Assembly (NCBI GenBank): GCA_900073065.1
Contig: FJOG01000075.1
Span: forward strand, 27,895-91,894
Direction: 5' to 3'
DNA length: 64,000 bases
Source: Phialocephala subalpina
Lineage: Eukaryota > Ascomycota > Leotiomycetes > Helotiales > Mollisiaceae
Of the stretch, positions 11,677 through 23,289 are shown piece after piece; position 1 is the stretch's first letter, and every line of letters starts with the position of its first letter. Below the pieces are notes generated by a model. The model had not been told where the DNA came from and ran no database searches. It saw nothing but the letters and a program-made list of their open reading frames with translations. The position numbers and the translations under genes are program-made.

Positions 11677-12760
11677 ATGAGTACAAAAGTAGTCTTTCTC
11701 TTCTTGCGTTCATCTTTCCTTCCTGCATATTCAAGATTCTCAACATCTGCCTCGTTGGAAGCGGTAGAGTCGGCACCATCGCCTCTCTCGTACTCGAGAA
11801 GTCGAATCGTGCGAAGGTCACCTCTGTGCTCCGCTCGAACTTCGACATCGTCTAAAACAAGGGATTTGAAATCGACTCAATCGATCATGGAAAGCTCTGT
11901 GGATGGAGACCTACAACAAGTGACTGCTCCCAGCCTCAATCCCATTTCGAACAACTACTCACCATTTCAGCCGTGCCCAGCATCGAGGATGCCGCAAACC
12001 AAGGAACATTCGACTACGTCGCAGTTACCATGAAAGCTCTCCCAGACATCTGCTCCGTCCCCTCCATCATCCACCCTCTCGTAACTGCCAGTCAAACAAG
12101 CATAGTCTTGATCCAGAACGGTCTCGACGTTGAGCTTCCCGTCATCAAAGCTTTCCCCACCAACGCGGTCATGTCAGGGGTAAGCATGATCGGCTCTCGA
12201 GTGTCAGGAAACAGCATCTACCACGAAGACCCAGACGATGTAATTATTGGACCCCATCTGCACTCGTGTCTTTCACATTAGGTCCAGATTGAGAATGCGA
12301 AGTTATTTGTAGAGATATATTCTGCTGGTGGGGCAGCGAAATGTACTTTCACGGACAACATCTCTTTCTTTCGATGGAGGAAGTTGATGTATAATGGGAG
12401 TTTCAACACCCTCTGCATTTTGACCCGTCTCGATGTTGGGAGTCTCCAGAGAGGCGGGGGTTTGGAGACACTTCTCAAGCCTGCTATGAGGGAGATGGAG
12501 AAATTGATCAATGCGGCGGGACATGAATTGGATGAGGGGTTATGGAGGATTTGCTTGAGGGGAATCCACCGACTACACCGTTCAAGCCGAGTATGTTGGT
12601 GGATGCGGAGAAGGAGAATCGGCTTGAGTTAGAGATCATTCTGGGGGCGCCGTTAAGATATACAAGGGAGTTGAAGGTTGAGGTTCCGGTTTTGCAGATG
12701 ATTTATGATTTGTTGAAAGTTGTGCAATGGGGAATTCTAGAGGCCAGGAAGCGGAAATGA
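11677..12760 (+). pseudogene. Ketopantoate reductase-like (PanE/ApbA) pseudogene
   Basis: The start ATG at 11677 and a short intron (about 11689-11740) give a Rossmann N-terminus, ILNICLVGSGRVGT, the GxGxxG motif of 2-dehydropantoate 2-reductases. The rest follows the family: FDYVAVTMKALPD, VLIQNGLDVELPV, the lysine/asparagine block of the C-terminal domain (KLMYNGSFNTLC) and a late EGNPPTTPFKPSMLVD segment. The frame is broken at least three times: TAA at 11853-11855, TAG at 12279-12281, and a shift of about one base near 12540. Neither stop is removed by a plausible intron. Active members make pantoate using NADPH, though fungal paralogues may use other substrates. It ends just before the convergent permease pseudogene. 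Confidence 0.82.
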
Positions 12761-12816
12761 ACAATATGATGGCTACTCTCTGCAGAATGAAGGCTTCTTC
12801 AGCCCCCACCGAGATC

Positions 12817-14668
12817 TTACTCACTGGTAGAGATGTAACTCCACACTCTCCTCCCGTCGGAAGCGAGTAGTAATGATCCAAAAACGTCTCATCCTCGGCC
12901 GTAAGCGGTCTGTGCCCACTGACCAAATCAATCTCACTCGCCTTCCGAATCTTCGTCTTGAGAATAACCTTGTATCCCAGCCAAGCAGCAAGCGTTAACG
13001 GCACGCCGAGATACGTCTCGAAGAAATCGTGCGCATTGAAATTCGTGCCGCCGACTGGGAAGAGAGATTCTGCGAATAGTCCGACTAGGACCAGAAAAGC
13101 AGCTATTCCGAGAAACATGGGACCAATTGGCCAGAACATTGCTTTGTAGGCGTAACGACCTTCGATGATGGTGCTATTTTGGGCGCGGATGGCGGCGTGG
13201 AAACGAATACTGCAAACTGCGATGACGATCCAGACGAGCATGAAGATTGTGGAGGAGATGGAGGAGAACCTGCAATTAATCAGCGACGAAGATGAACTGA
13301 GAGGACATTCCTACCAAGTGAAGATGATCCCGCCAGTGTTGCTGCAGTTCAGGTATGTGAACAAGATGGTCCACAACGCGGTGACGAACAACGCTCAAGT
13401 TGGACGTCCCTTACTATCAATATATACAAGTTACTTAGGTAGCTGACCCTTCAGTGCCATGTGTCTCATAACTCTCGACGCAATGTACATCGGTTCGAGC
13501 CCACCACTTCCGATACTAATCAATATGGCCGCGTTCAGAATATCCGGGATGACCTTGATGCCTGTATCTATCATTGAGGGCAATGACGAGAGGTGACGAA
13601 TGGATGCTGCCACTGCCGCTGGACAGTCTCTCATCATTCTCCAGGACTAGAAGGGTGATGAGGATAAAAATGAGCATGAAGACGAGGAAGACGAGGATGC
13701 CGACGCTCTTAAATGCTCGAGGCATACTGTAGCGAGGATTCTTTGCTTCACCCCCATGATTCCAACAAAGACTTGATCCTCGACTCCCCAGATGGCGTAG
13801 ATGGCGCACAGAGACGTGCCCTAGAGAGTCAGATTTTCTCGCTGCAGATCTGCAGAACTCACCTTAACATTATGTAGAAAGACGGGAAGCTCTCGCCAAT
13901 ACTCTCCGTCGTGCTTTTTTCCTGTCGGCCCAGCCCCTGCGACCATCGCAATGCTCGTGACAATGAAAAGGAGGAGAACGAGGGCCTTCAAGATCGACGT
14001 GACGTACTAAACTTCCGCGAAGACTCTGTCCGGCATGGCGTGAATGATGAATGTAATGATAAGACATATGGTCACTTCGAGGAGTTAGCATGGGAGAAAT
14101 CAGAACCGCCGAAGCACTTACTCCATGCTGCGACAGGAACGGCAGAAGTCCAGTACTGAACAATGACATTGAATGCAGCACCTTCAGCAGCCAGTACGGT
14201 CGTCCATGCAAGCCATTCTCCAAACCCGACACCGAACGCCAATGCAGGATCCACGAAGCGGTCGGCATAGTCAACGATGTTGCCACTGACAGGGAAAGCC
14301 ACAGTCATCTCTGTCAAGGCTTGAAGAACAGCAATGACCTAGGAAGCAGTCAGCATCAAATTCATGCAGCAGAGGTGAGTCGAGCTTACCATGGTCATGA
14401 CCAGCGTGTACCCCACAATCATATTCGCAGGTCCGCCATTTCTCAGAGCTATCCCTGTAGAGATGAAGATGCCACTACCAATGTTACTTCCGAGCGTGAC
14501 TATCTGGATATGTCGAGACAAGAAGGTTCGACGATATTTCCCAAGATTATCTTCGCCGTTTCTGTTGTCGCTCTCGGAGATATCGACAACTTCGCCAGAC
14601 TTGGTGTCCGAAGACACTCCCGTCACTGGATCAAGTGCAGTAATTTTCGAATCATAGGTTTCGGACAT
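12817..14668 (-). pseudogene. APC-family amino-acid permease pseudogene
   Basis: The start ATG at 14668 gives a hydrophilic N-tail and then the typical first helix of yeast-type amino-acid transporters (LGSNIGSGIFISTGIAL). Later segments also fit: FGVGFGEWLAWTTVLAAEG, SLCAIYAIWGVEDQVFVGI, FKSVGILVFLVFML, GGLEPMYIASRVMRHMALKG, and a C-terminal FLDHYYSLP followed, in another frame, by RRVWSYISTSE and a stop at 12817-12819. Breaks include in-frame TAG at 14027-14029, in-frame TGA at 13395-13397 (where a tryptophan is expected), and single-base shifts near 13752, 13565 and 12862. These many lesions exclude one or two sequencing errors. The working family imports amino acids at the plasma membrane. 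Confidence 0.85.
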
Positions 14669-15645
14669 GACTGCTGTAACCTTGTCTTCTCGCACCAAGC
14701 ACCAACGGACGCGCCAGCAACATCTTGGCTTTATAGCCCAATTTCAGGGACGAAGCTTGCCCTGTATCGCCAACTGCTCTCTCCTGAGATGGGGTCGCAA
14801 GTATCCCACTCACGAATTCCGTGGCAGGTCAACCCGGCGATCATGCATTTTAAAACCATGCAGTGCGGACTGGAGCACTTCATGTCCGTTAGATAAGGGG
14901 CTGCGGGGCCCTTGAAGGAGACATTCATGAGGTGGGATGCTCCTCCGTTCTTGAAGCTCAAGCATTGATAGGTCAGTCTGAGCTTCAATGTAGCACAGTA
15001 AACCGATGGCGATACCACCAACAGTATGAGAACGAACAGGTGAGAGACAGATTCGGTCAAGTCAAATATTCAGTACAGGATGAATAGATGAAGCATATAA
15101 TAGCCTCAATAAGAATCCAGACTGGACGAGATAGTCTTGTGTGATCCGCGAAGGTAAATGATATAATGACTATTAATTTAGATAAATAAATAAAAATTCC
15201 AGTCCAGCACTTGCTTGCGAGAAAAAATTCGACCTGAAGGTGACAATTCCGATCTATAAAGAGTATTGTGCACACTCACATTCGAGAACCAAACCAGCAG
15301 CGGCAAATGGGCTGCATTTACCCCATGCTATAATGCGCCTTACGGCAAGCGTATCATAGAGCGGGGAGCAGTGGAATCGCTTCTTTCGAGGAAGATGTAG
15401 AAGTCGAAAAATTTGCTTTTGTTCCGTCTGCCACTTCTGTATGGGTATCTTCGACAGGATCCAGATCAACGCCAAACTCCCAAAGCCTATGCATGTCTTC
15501 TTCCAGGTTGTAGTATTCGTGATGGTCCGGCTTATGTGATCTGCCATATTCAGAGCAACCTGCCGCACCTTCGAAAATTCTTGGGACAACGAGGAAGTCG
15601 ATCCAATGCAATCTCTCTTCTATGCACCAAGACGCAAAGAAGTGC
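14669..15645. other. Intergenic region, no gene seen
   Basis: A moderately AT-rich stretch lies around 15060-15260. Overlapping short open frames have no family features. A longer minus-strand frame continuing from the Alb1-like gene to 15354 is explained by its unspliced intron. Confidence 0.5.
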
Positions 15646-16037
15646 TCATGAAATTGTCTCCATATCCACATCTCCTCCATCACTCTTCTCCGCCTTCGAC
15701 TTAGTCGTCTTCGGCGCATCTGCAGATCCTCATTAGCCATGTGCATCTCCGCTAGTCTTCTATCAAGGAACCAACCTGTCATCTCAACTTCCCCTTCTTG
15801 CTCCATAGCCTTCTCAATTGCTCTCCTCCTCGCATGATTCTTCGCCTTCTCAACCTTTCGTGCCTTCTTGCCAGATAGAGGTGCTAATGGTCCGCTGGTA
15901 GGTGTAAGGACGCTGCTGATTCTCGTGCCTCGAGGAGCTTTGAAGACTCCGTTTTTCGCATTGCGTTTTTGGACTTTGGCGCGGTTGGCGATGCGACGAC
16001 TCTTTGAGGGAGTATTGGGATTGCCTCGGGAAGCCAT
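15646..16037 (-). CDS. Small basic nuclear protein, Alb1-like
   Basis: Exon 1 (16037-15776) and exon 2 (15719-15646) flank a 56-nt intron and give 111 aa. The protein is very basic at the N-terminus (SKSRRIANRAKVQKRNAKNG), then has a VLTPTSGPLAPLSGKKARK block, an Arg/Lys helix and an acidic end (DGGDVDMETIS). This layout resembles fungal Alb1, a shuttling factor with Arx1 in 60S ribosome maturation, but I cannot confirm the family from sequence alone. The longer unspliced frame of 227 codons runs into unrelated Arg-rich sequence, and the splice restores a plausible acidic tail. An unrelated small nucleolar basic protein is the alternative. Confidence 0.6.
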
Positions 16038-16301
16038 TGCAGATGACTTCGTTTAGGTAATTGGAGGTGTTATGTTGGACTTTGTCGAGTTGTGAATGTC
16101 CAGGATCATCAGAAATTTTGACGATGTTTTTGGAGGGGCAAGGCTCAGCCACACTAAAAGCCACAATGATGCGGCCTTGGCTTCCAACTTTGACGTCGCA
16201 AATACGACAACACCACATCACCATTCATCTTGTTACACACGCACTCTGTCCTAGAGGACTTCGAAAACTACATTCGATCGACTTAGAAAGATATCGCAGT
16301 C

Positions 16302-17341
16302 ATGTCCTGGGCCGGTATGCTTCCTCCGCAGCTACAACGGGCTTTTCGGAATCCAGGAGCGCAGCTGACAGTTCGCAGGCTTCAAGAAGAATGTTAACCG
16401 GGCTACGACCCAGGTGATGATGAAGACAGGTCATGTCGAGAAGACGAATGATAGAGATTACGAGGTGGAGGAGAGGTGGGTTGCGAAGATCACAATGTGC
16501 GAGGGGCAGCGCTGATCATTTGCAGACGATACCGAACAATGGAGGCGGCTTCGATGAGATTACAAAAGGAAGCAAAGGGATATTTGGACTCTTTGCGAGG
16601 TATTCCCGGAATTATTGTTCTCGAATGCGGACGCTGATTGTTGTAGCAATGACTGCCTCCCAAATGCGAATCGCCGAGACCATCGATGCTTTCTACGGAG
16701 ATGCTGGCGCGAAGGATGGTGTCAGTCGAAGCTACAAGCAAGCAGTAGAGGATTTGGATGCAGAGACAATCAAGGCACTTGATGGACCATATCGGTGGGT
16801 AGCATGATACAAAGGCGAGAGTCAAGCTAATATCTACAGCACAACTGTTCTCGAACCCATCTCGCGATTCTGCGCCTACTTCCCAGACATTAACGAGTGT
16901 ACGAACATCATTCCCTATTCTTCAGACATATCCTGACATGATCTAGGCATCAAGAAGCGGAACCACAAACTCCTCGACTACGATGCGATGCGCGCGAAGG
17001 TTAAGAAGCTCGTCGAGAAGCCAGACAAGGACGTCACCAAACTCCCACGCGCCGAGAAGGAAACTGAGATGGCAAAGGCAGCATACGAACAGTTGAACGA
17101 GCAACTCTTCACCGAACTTCCACAATTGATCGACCTCCGAGTCCCATACCTCGACCCTAGTTTCGAAGCGCTGGTCAAGATTCAATTACGATTCTGCGCA
17201 GAGGCATACTCGAGAATGGCACAAGTACAACAATACCTAGATGCGGACACGAGAGAGCAGTATGCACAAGGTCATTTGGACAGCAGGGTAGAGCAGGTAC
17301 TACAAGAGATTCGGGAATTGAGCATCAGCGGTACGGTTTAG
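16302..17341 (+). CDS. rvs161: BAR-domain protein, Rvs161/Hob3 orthologue
   Basis: ATG at 16302 (MSWAG), a first intron of about 67 nt directly after 12-13 bases of coding, then several exons to TAG 17339-17341; about 260 aa. The sequence follows Rvs161 throughout: GFKKNVNRATTQVMMKTG, then the RRYRTMEAAS helix, KKRNHKLLDYDAMRAKVKKL (the curved central helix of the BAR domain) and a C-terminal helix with RFCAEAYSRM. BAR proteins of this class pair with Rvs167, bend membranes at endocytic sites and organise cortical actin. The length and the absence of an SH3 domain fit Rvs161 rather than Rvs167. Confidence 0.95.
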
Positions 17342-17774
17342 AGGTTCGGATGGGAATGTCGATGTAATACCAGGGTCGGAGTTTGGAGTCCTCGATGACT
17401 TTCTAATAAAATGCGAAATCCTTCAACATTTTTGGATCTGGTCGTGAATAACTCTGGTTTTGGTCTGCGTTGGATTTTGGTGATATCAAAGAGAATCTGC
17501 CTTGGTAATGGCTGATGACTGCGCCACAGCCGCCGAATGACTCTTCAATTCGAAAAACGGACTGACAAAGCAGCAGAAATAGGTGTATGACATATCGACG
17601 AAAGAATAAAGAACCTCGAATCTCCAAAACTCCAAAACTCCAAAACTCCAGAGAAACAACCCTACTATCAATTTTCCGAGATTTCAAAAGTCCCGTCCCG
17701 ATATTCACATTTTCAGGGCGTCATTGTAGGGGCAAATCTCAGCCTTGCAGAATCCCTGCGCGGATCACCAAAAA
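17342..17774. other. Intergenic region
   Basis: This contains a three-fold repeat of the octamer-like unit CCAAAACT around 17624-17651 and otherwise nothing recognisable. It is the 3' region of Rvs161 and the upstream region of the peptidyl-tRNA hydrolase. Confidence 0.5.
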
Positions 17775-18515
17775 ATGTCTCGGCCGAACGAAACCTCCCA
17801 AAAACTTACAAGAAAACAACGCCGCCGCCAACAACAGCTCCAAACTCCTCCCGACTCCGACAACGATGCATATGCCTCGAATACGATAGCAGAAACGTCC
17901 TGCACAATAACATCCTCAACGCCATACCAACTCTCACAACCCCTCGACAGCGCGCCAATGTCGGGTCCAATAAGGTTGCTAGTCTGTTCGATTGGCAATC
18001 CAGGACAATATCTCAATACACTGCACTCTGCAGGTCACAGCGTATTGAATGTCCTCGTTTCGAGTCTCGCGTATCCCCCATTCCAGAAGTCGAGGGCGGT
18101 TGGAAACGGACTCCTTTCCCAGGGTTCAGAGTTCACATTCTGGCAATCGACTTCTTTGATGAACGTTTCCGGTCCCGGGGTTGTGAAGGCATGGACACAA
18201 TTCCAAAGGGAATCGAGAGGGGAAGCAACGAAACTGGTTGTTGTGCATGACGAGTTGGAGTTGGGGCTGGGGCAGGTGAAGGTTAAGATGGGGAGTGCGA
18301 GTGCGAAGGGGCACAATGGACTGAAAAGCATAAATGGGCTGTTGAAGGGAAGCGACTATACCCGGATAGGCGTGGGCATTGGACGACCTGAAAGCAGAGA
18401 TCCTGATACAGTGGCCAACTATGTTTTGCGAAAAATGAGCGGTGTTGAGAAGGGGAAGATTGAAGGGTCTGCCGGAAGAGTGTTAGAGGAGCTGAGGAGA
18501 TTGAGTGAGGGTTGA
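17775..18515 (+). CDS. pth1: Peptidyl-tRNA hydrolase, bacterial Pth type
   Basis: Single exon, 246 aa; ATG at 17775 in a good A-rich context is preferred to the upstream non-ATG codons. The first 55-60 residues are basic and Ser/Thr/Pro-rich and may act as a mitochondrial leader. The catalytic domain begins at about MSGPIRLLVCSIGNPG; it has the family histidine in NTLHSAGH, the catalytic aspartate in VVVHDELELGLG, and KGHNGLKSINGLL, the characteristic GHNGLKS block. The enzyme frees tRNA from peptides dropped by ribosomes, here probably in mitochondria. No breaks. Confidence 0.93.
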   Translation: MSRPNETSQKLTRKQRRRQQQLQTPPDSDNDAYASNTIAETSCTITSSTPYQLSQPLDSAPMSGPIRLLVCSIGNPGQYLNTLHSAGHSVLNVLVSSLAYPPFQKSRAVGNGLLSQGSEFTFWQSTSLMNVSGPGVVKAWTQFQRESRGEATKLVVVHDELELGLGQVKVKMGSASAKGHNGLKSINGLLKGSDYTRIGVGIGRPESRDPDTVANYVLRKMSGVEKGKIEGSAGRVLEELRRLSEG

Positions 18516-19493
18516 GGAGAGAAGGATTCCACCGACAAAGAACAAAAAACGAACACATGCAGATTGCTGCACTTGGATCCGACGATTTCCCCGAGCCGGC
18601 CGGTAGATGCTTCGAAATCTAGGATCGACCATATACAGGAATAGATTTGGACCCGATGCGCCTTCCTCCCAACGTCGGAAAACGGGATGGACTTGGAGGT
18701 GGCAGACATTGTACATCGGTACTGTAGAGGGCGCTTGCATCTATCTAGGTGCATGTTTAGTAGCACTTTTCTAGGCAGAGTGTGGAAGAGCCATGGTAAA
18801 AGGAACTTAACTCCTGGGCCAGTGATGGCTGCATGTAGGACCAGTGTATAACTTGTAATATGTATTGTACGCTGTATAAAACACTGTGTATACATTCTAG
18901 GGTTGTAAATAATAGGAACTCAAATAGAATACTTTGAACTCAGGTTGCTCATATTTCGCATTCTCTAGTTCGTTGGGCGCTTTGCTGTCTCTGGCCAAGG
19001 TTTCTGAATCTAGGCTATGCACTCGCACGCAAATTTGGGGAACTAAGAAGGTCTCTGGCGGTTTCATTGGTCTCTTATACAGACTCATGCAGGTATGTAG
19101 CGTAGATAAAGTCTCATTGGCAGCGCTTCGAAGCGAAGGAAGTTAGAGCTTAGGTATGCTACACAACCCTGCACTTGTTATTTAAAATGCTCGCCCCAGA
19201 TTTCGAAATGCGTTCTTAACGTCAATACCAACTGCGATCTCTGATCATCTTGTAGGACGAAATACTTCTATCCAGTCATCCTCAGCGATTCAGGAGTCAA
19301 ATCGTGTACCCATTTCGTCTCAATCCGATACCATGTTACAATTCGTCGAGGCTGATTTATTGTAAAATCAACTCCGTTGGTATTGCATTTATTTGACGTC
19401 AATTTATCTCCCGAATAACTTGTGAGCACTTAGCGATTACAGAAACCTGCCCTTCCGCCTGGCTAGTACCCGACAGTTTTTGAACTCTCGAAG
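18516..19493. other. Intergenic region, no gene seen
   Basis: About 980 bp between two plus-strand genes. Only short overlapping open frames, none with family features. Confidence 0.5.
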
Positions 19494-21521
19494 ATGCTTT
19501 GCTCATCTTGTACCTCCTTTCTTCGAGACCACTATTCTAATAATTTCTTCGACGGCGGTCTTTACACACCGTACTATGGTTGTGGACAGCGTAAAGTTGA
19601 TATCAACCAAATGATGTCTGCGGTGCACGAGCGGTGTTATATCTGTACAGCGCTACTGAGGTATTTGGATCGTCGACTTGGAATCAACGTACTGGCAACG
19701 ATACCGCAAGGTCTACAGCTGCTTTACGGCTTGAACGCACACGGCTCTCTCTACTTCAGACACAAGATCTCAGATGAGTCAATGGCTCTTTCGGGAGACG
19801 GTACGCAACAAAGCCTTATCCAGTGTATTCCGATCTCTCGAGATGGCCAAAGGACGTGTGAGGCTGGTAGCTGCGCGATGGGAAAGGAAGATATTATGAA
19901 TCGAGCTTTTCGATGGTACAGGGATTGCCTCGATCGACATTCAGCATGCGCCGGGGACATCGACGAGGCCTTTTCGCCGCCTCGTCTGCTTGAAGTCACC
20001 AATGATTCGATCAGATTGGTTGAGACATTGGCAAGTCACACATACGGAGGATATGCTACTCTTAGCTATTGCTGGGGCCCTAATCCTTCTCATCTCACAC
20101 TTTGTGATATTACGTACGAAGATCTATATGAAGGGATCCGAATCTCCGATCTTCCGCAAACGTTTCGAGATGCTACGACTATTGCAAAACAATTTGAGCT
20201 CAAGTACTTGTGGATTGACTCTCTCTGTATTCTACAGTCCGGGGAAGGAAGCTCCGAAGATTGGCAGAAACATGTTCGACTAATGAGCTCAATCTACTCT
20301 AATTGCATGGTCAACATTGCGGCAACACATGCTTCGAATGCTAATGGAGGCCTCTTCTCTGTTCGAGACACTAGAGATGTCGAACCTTGTCTGATAGATT
20401 TGGTGACACATAAGACACCTGTCAGCGAGGGAGCTCAAGCTGGGTTAGAGACATATGTGCTCGTCGATCGCGACCTATGGCACAGGACTATCGTCGATTC
20501 GCCATTAAATTCGCGGGGTTGGGTATTCCAGGAACGGCTACTTGCTCCAAGAACGATTCATTTTGGGAAAGAACAACTGTTTTGGGAATGTTCAGAGCTG
20601 CAGCCCGCATGTGAGACGCTACCGGGCACAACGCTCACCTCGGGATGGAATTTACGCCCGGACGACTGGGAGTTCCACCGTCCTTTCGTTTGGAACATGA
20701 ACCTCGAACAAAGCTCCAAGATACATGAGTTTCTAGGCGAATCGACTTCAGAGACTTCGTATGAACTCCAAATATGGAATTTTATGGTTCAAGCTTATTC
20801 AATGACGCGACTTACATATCCTGAGGATAAACTTCCAGCTATTGCTGGCGTTGCTCAGCGAATCGCTGGGGTATTGCAAGACGACTACGCTGCAGGTCTC
20901 TTCAGAAAAAGTCTACCGAATTCCCTTCTATGGTGGTCGACTAATGCAAAACGTGCCTGCGACTATCGGGCTCCTTCGTGGAGTTGGGCATCTATGGATG
21001 GCCAGATCCATATGTATGATAATCGTCAGGCACATCACCGTTATCCCGATCACGCAATCGGACCTACTTTCCGGTACGGTAGTGCTTTAAGCAGCGTTAG
21101 GGACGTTACTATTACACTCGTTGACGAGAAAAATCCATTCGGTCAAATTCGTGCGGCTTCTTTAGTCTTGAATGGCCCCAGCTGGCAAATGATGCAATCG
21201 AGTAGGATCAAGGACGACAAGATCCAGGTGCTCCATCAAGGATCTCCAGTCGAAGTCGGTGTTTCTACAAGAAACCTGGACAACGAACTAATAGACAAGC
21301 AAGATTCAAAAATTACCTTGATATGCATTACAGAATATACCTGGGACATCATTATTCAATTTCATGGTGTAAAGTCCTTCCGGATTGCCCAAGGACTGGT
21401 TCTGCAGGAGAAGTGGAGCGCGAGCAATCTACTGGAGTATGTTCGAGTAGGGACTTGGGAATCGGCTAGTTTGGCGAAGCTTCTCAGTACAACGACTCCG
21501 ACGGACGTGACAATCATTTGA
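19494..21521 (+). CDS. HET-domain protein
   Basis: Single exon, 675 aa. The N-terminal part is Cys-containing (MLCSSC, then RCYIC and an EAGSCAMG segment), common before HET domains of this subclass. The HET domain spans about residues 185-335: GYATLSYCWG, LPQTFRDATTIAKQF, YLWIDSLCILQ and NCMVNIAATHASNANGGLF. The conserved RGWVFQERLLAPRTIHFG and later APSWSWASMDGQI blocks are also present, so the protein is complete. Its expected role is in vegetative incompatibility or a related cell-death response. Open from ATG to stop with no breaks. Confidence 0.95.
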   Translation: MLCSSCTSFLRDHYSNNFFDGGLYTPYYGCGQRKVDINQMMSAVHERCYICTALLRYLDRRLGINVLATIPQGLQLLYGLNAHGSLYFRHKISDESMALSGDGTQQSLIQCIPISRDGQRTCEAGSCAMGKEDIMNRAFRWYRDCLDRHSACAGDIDEAFSPPRLLEVTNDSIRLVETLASHTYGGYATLSYCWGPNPSHLTLCDITYEDLYEGIRISDLPQTFRDATTIAKQFELKYLWIDSLCILQSGEGSSEDWQKHVRLMSSIYSNCMVNIAATHASNANGGLFSVRDTRDVEPCLIDLVTHKTPVSEGAQAGLETYVLVDRDLWHRTIVDSPLNSRGWVFQERLLAPRTIHFGKEQLFWECSELQPACETLPGTTLTSGWNLRPDDWEFHRPFVWNMNLEQSSKIHEFLGESTSETSYELQIWNFMVQAYSMTRLTYPEDKLPAIAGVAQRIAGVLQDDYAAGLFRKSLPNSLLWWSTNAKRACDYRAPSWSWASMDGQIHMYDNRQAHHRYPDHAIGPTFRYGSALSSVRDVTITLVDEKNPFGQIRAASLVLNGPSWQMMQSSRIKDDKIQVLHQGSPVEVGVSTRNLDNELIDKQDSKITLICITEYTWDIIIQFHGVKSFRIAQGLVLQEKWSASNLLEYVRVGTWESASLAKLLSTTTPTDVTII

Positions 21522-22574
21522 GCCGTTTCACTCTGGTTACAAGCAACAAAATCAACATCATAGCACACATTGCCGTCATGTCTTGGGAGAGGGCCGTGTA
21601 GGGGGTGATTGTGAGAAGTGGTCATTCTCTTCCAGAGTAGCTCCCGTTGAGATGTTGACGCTGAGGTCTTTTGGAGGTATCTGAGCCACTGTTCATTTGC
21701 TAGGATTGGCCTCTTCCGAATGTATCTCATCGGATACATAAATTGAAGGTTTTGAGTTCAAAACGCTGTAATTGCGAGAAATGCGAGACTCCTGATGGCG
21801 TTGCGAAACTGGGGCAACATTGGCCGAACGCAGAAACTTGAGAGGTATGGGAGCATTGACTGGCTATCCATAGCTCAAGAAGCTCATTGAAATGAACGAG
21901 AATATGGAGATCAAACATCATGTGCAAGGCTCTGGTTTTGCACTATTTGTTTCTCTCCCAATAAAAGCACACTTGCAGAATGTGGAAGCTGAGTGTGAAT
22001 CTCCCGCAGGTCTCGATGCGCTACCAGGTTTTTCATAGCGATCAGCCTCGAACTCAAGCGCCGGTTCTCAGCCAACCCAAAGACAACTCTGGATTTGTGG
22101 CTTTGTGGCTGCACAAGCTTCTTCTCTTCTGCTGCTGAAACCGTATGCCAACAACTACTGGATGGTGGTACTTGCTAAAGGAAGCGGCTCGTCGCGCCCT
22201 AGTTCTGTTGTCACCCGCAGGAACGCACATCCTATTTTAATCAAGACAAAGCTCTCATGTGATGCGAGAGAGAATCTTCCAGAAACATTTCCTCGAAGGG
22301 AGTTGTATTTATGCACTGGCAATTGAATTTTCGTTGTTGGTGTGGAAGAAGAAAGAAATGAAGAGGTCTGCGACGAATGGAAGGGAGAGGGGAATAAAGT
22401 TGTGACGGGAAGAGAGACAAATCCCCAAATATACGGAAGGTGCGTATTTCTCAACACGAGACCTCAATTTCATCATTGCAGCCCCCAAAACCGGAACCAA
22501 AAACCACCACCATCAAGAACGCCACACCCCAAAGTCAAACCAATATCAACCTCCCAACCCCGAACACTACAGAA
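21522..22574. other. Intergenic region, no gene seen
   Basis: About 1 kb. The open frame upstream of 22575 continues in frame into the next gene, but I read it as 5' leader because it is low in complexity (Pro/Thr/Asn) and precedes a good ATG. Confidence 0.5.
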
Positions 22575-23012
22575 ATGCTCTCCCTCCCACCAGGCAAAGT
22601 TCTCCTCTCAATCTCAGCCTTAGCCCAGATCCTCGGCCCCTTCATCGCCGATTTCAACGAAACCCACGTCCTGAATCCAAGATGGCCACCGCATGCACGC
22701 TTCCACAATGGGCAGACTATGTCAATGGGTCTACTTCTTGGGCTTTCTTCTTTATATTATACCTTCCGTCCAATGACGACTGTGAAGGAAGGGAAGGACT
22801 TGGTGAAGACCGCTACGTTGCTAGGAGTTCTGTATTGGATCTCAGGCCTGAGTGCAATTCTGTATCCGGGGAGTGGGGCTATTGATCCTGAGTTTGGAGA
22901 AGGATTTCCTCAGTTTTGGCCATTTGTGGGGTTTGCGGGGTGTAGTTTGGTTGGTGGGTGGTTGGAGGGGAGGAGGATTAATAGCTTGAGGAGGTTTGAG
23001 AAAACGGGATGA
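22575..23012 (+). CDS. Small four-helix membrane protein, function unknown
   Basis: 145 aa from ATG at 22575 (MLSLPPGKV). Four hydrophobic segments lie at about residues 8-25, 50-66, 79-98 and 114-131, with a conserved-looking polar block between the first two (NETHVLNPRWPPHARFHNGQ) and a basic tail. I know similar uncharacterised fungal membrane proteins with this loop but no function for them. An upstream in-frame extension of 45 codons is possible but looks non-coding. Single exon. Confidence 0.75.
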   Translation: MLSLPPGKVLLSISALAQILGPFIADFNETHVLNPRWPPHARFHNGQTMSMGLLLGLSSLYYTFRPMTTVKEGKDLVKTATLLGVLYWISGLSAILYPGSGAIDPEFGEGFPQFWPFVGFAGCSLVGGWLEGRRINSLRRFEKTG

Positions 23013-23289
23013 CTTGGTGGTTGATAATTAATGATATCTGCATGATGGAACATGATATTGGTTGGCTTCGAAGGGAAGCCGATGCAGTATCACAAAGGCT
23101 TTTGGGAAGCTTGCGGTTGCTGCTTTGAACAGTAAATATTCGGCATTTTGTTAGAACTTATGTAAATTATCCCAATATCCTTTAAACATAAACGCCATAT
23201 GCCATGCCATGCCCAAGCCATGCCAACGTTGTTAACAATAGTCTCCCATCAATCAATCCTACAATCTCAAATTCTAATCAGAAGAAGAA

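Noticed and set aside
11853..11855. An intron to remove the TAA in the ketopantoate reductase-like gene
   Set aside because: No donor/acceptor pair flanks it, and the residues on both sides fit the family without a gap.
13490..13502. GGTTCGAGCCC, another tRNA-like B box
   Set aside because: It is part of the permease coding sequence (GLEPMY region), with no cloverleaf.
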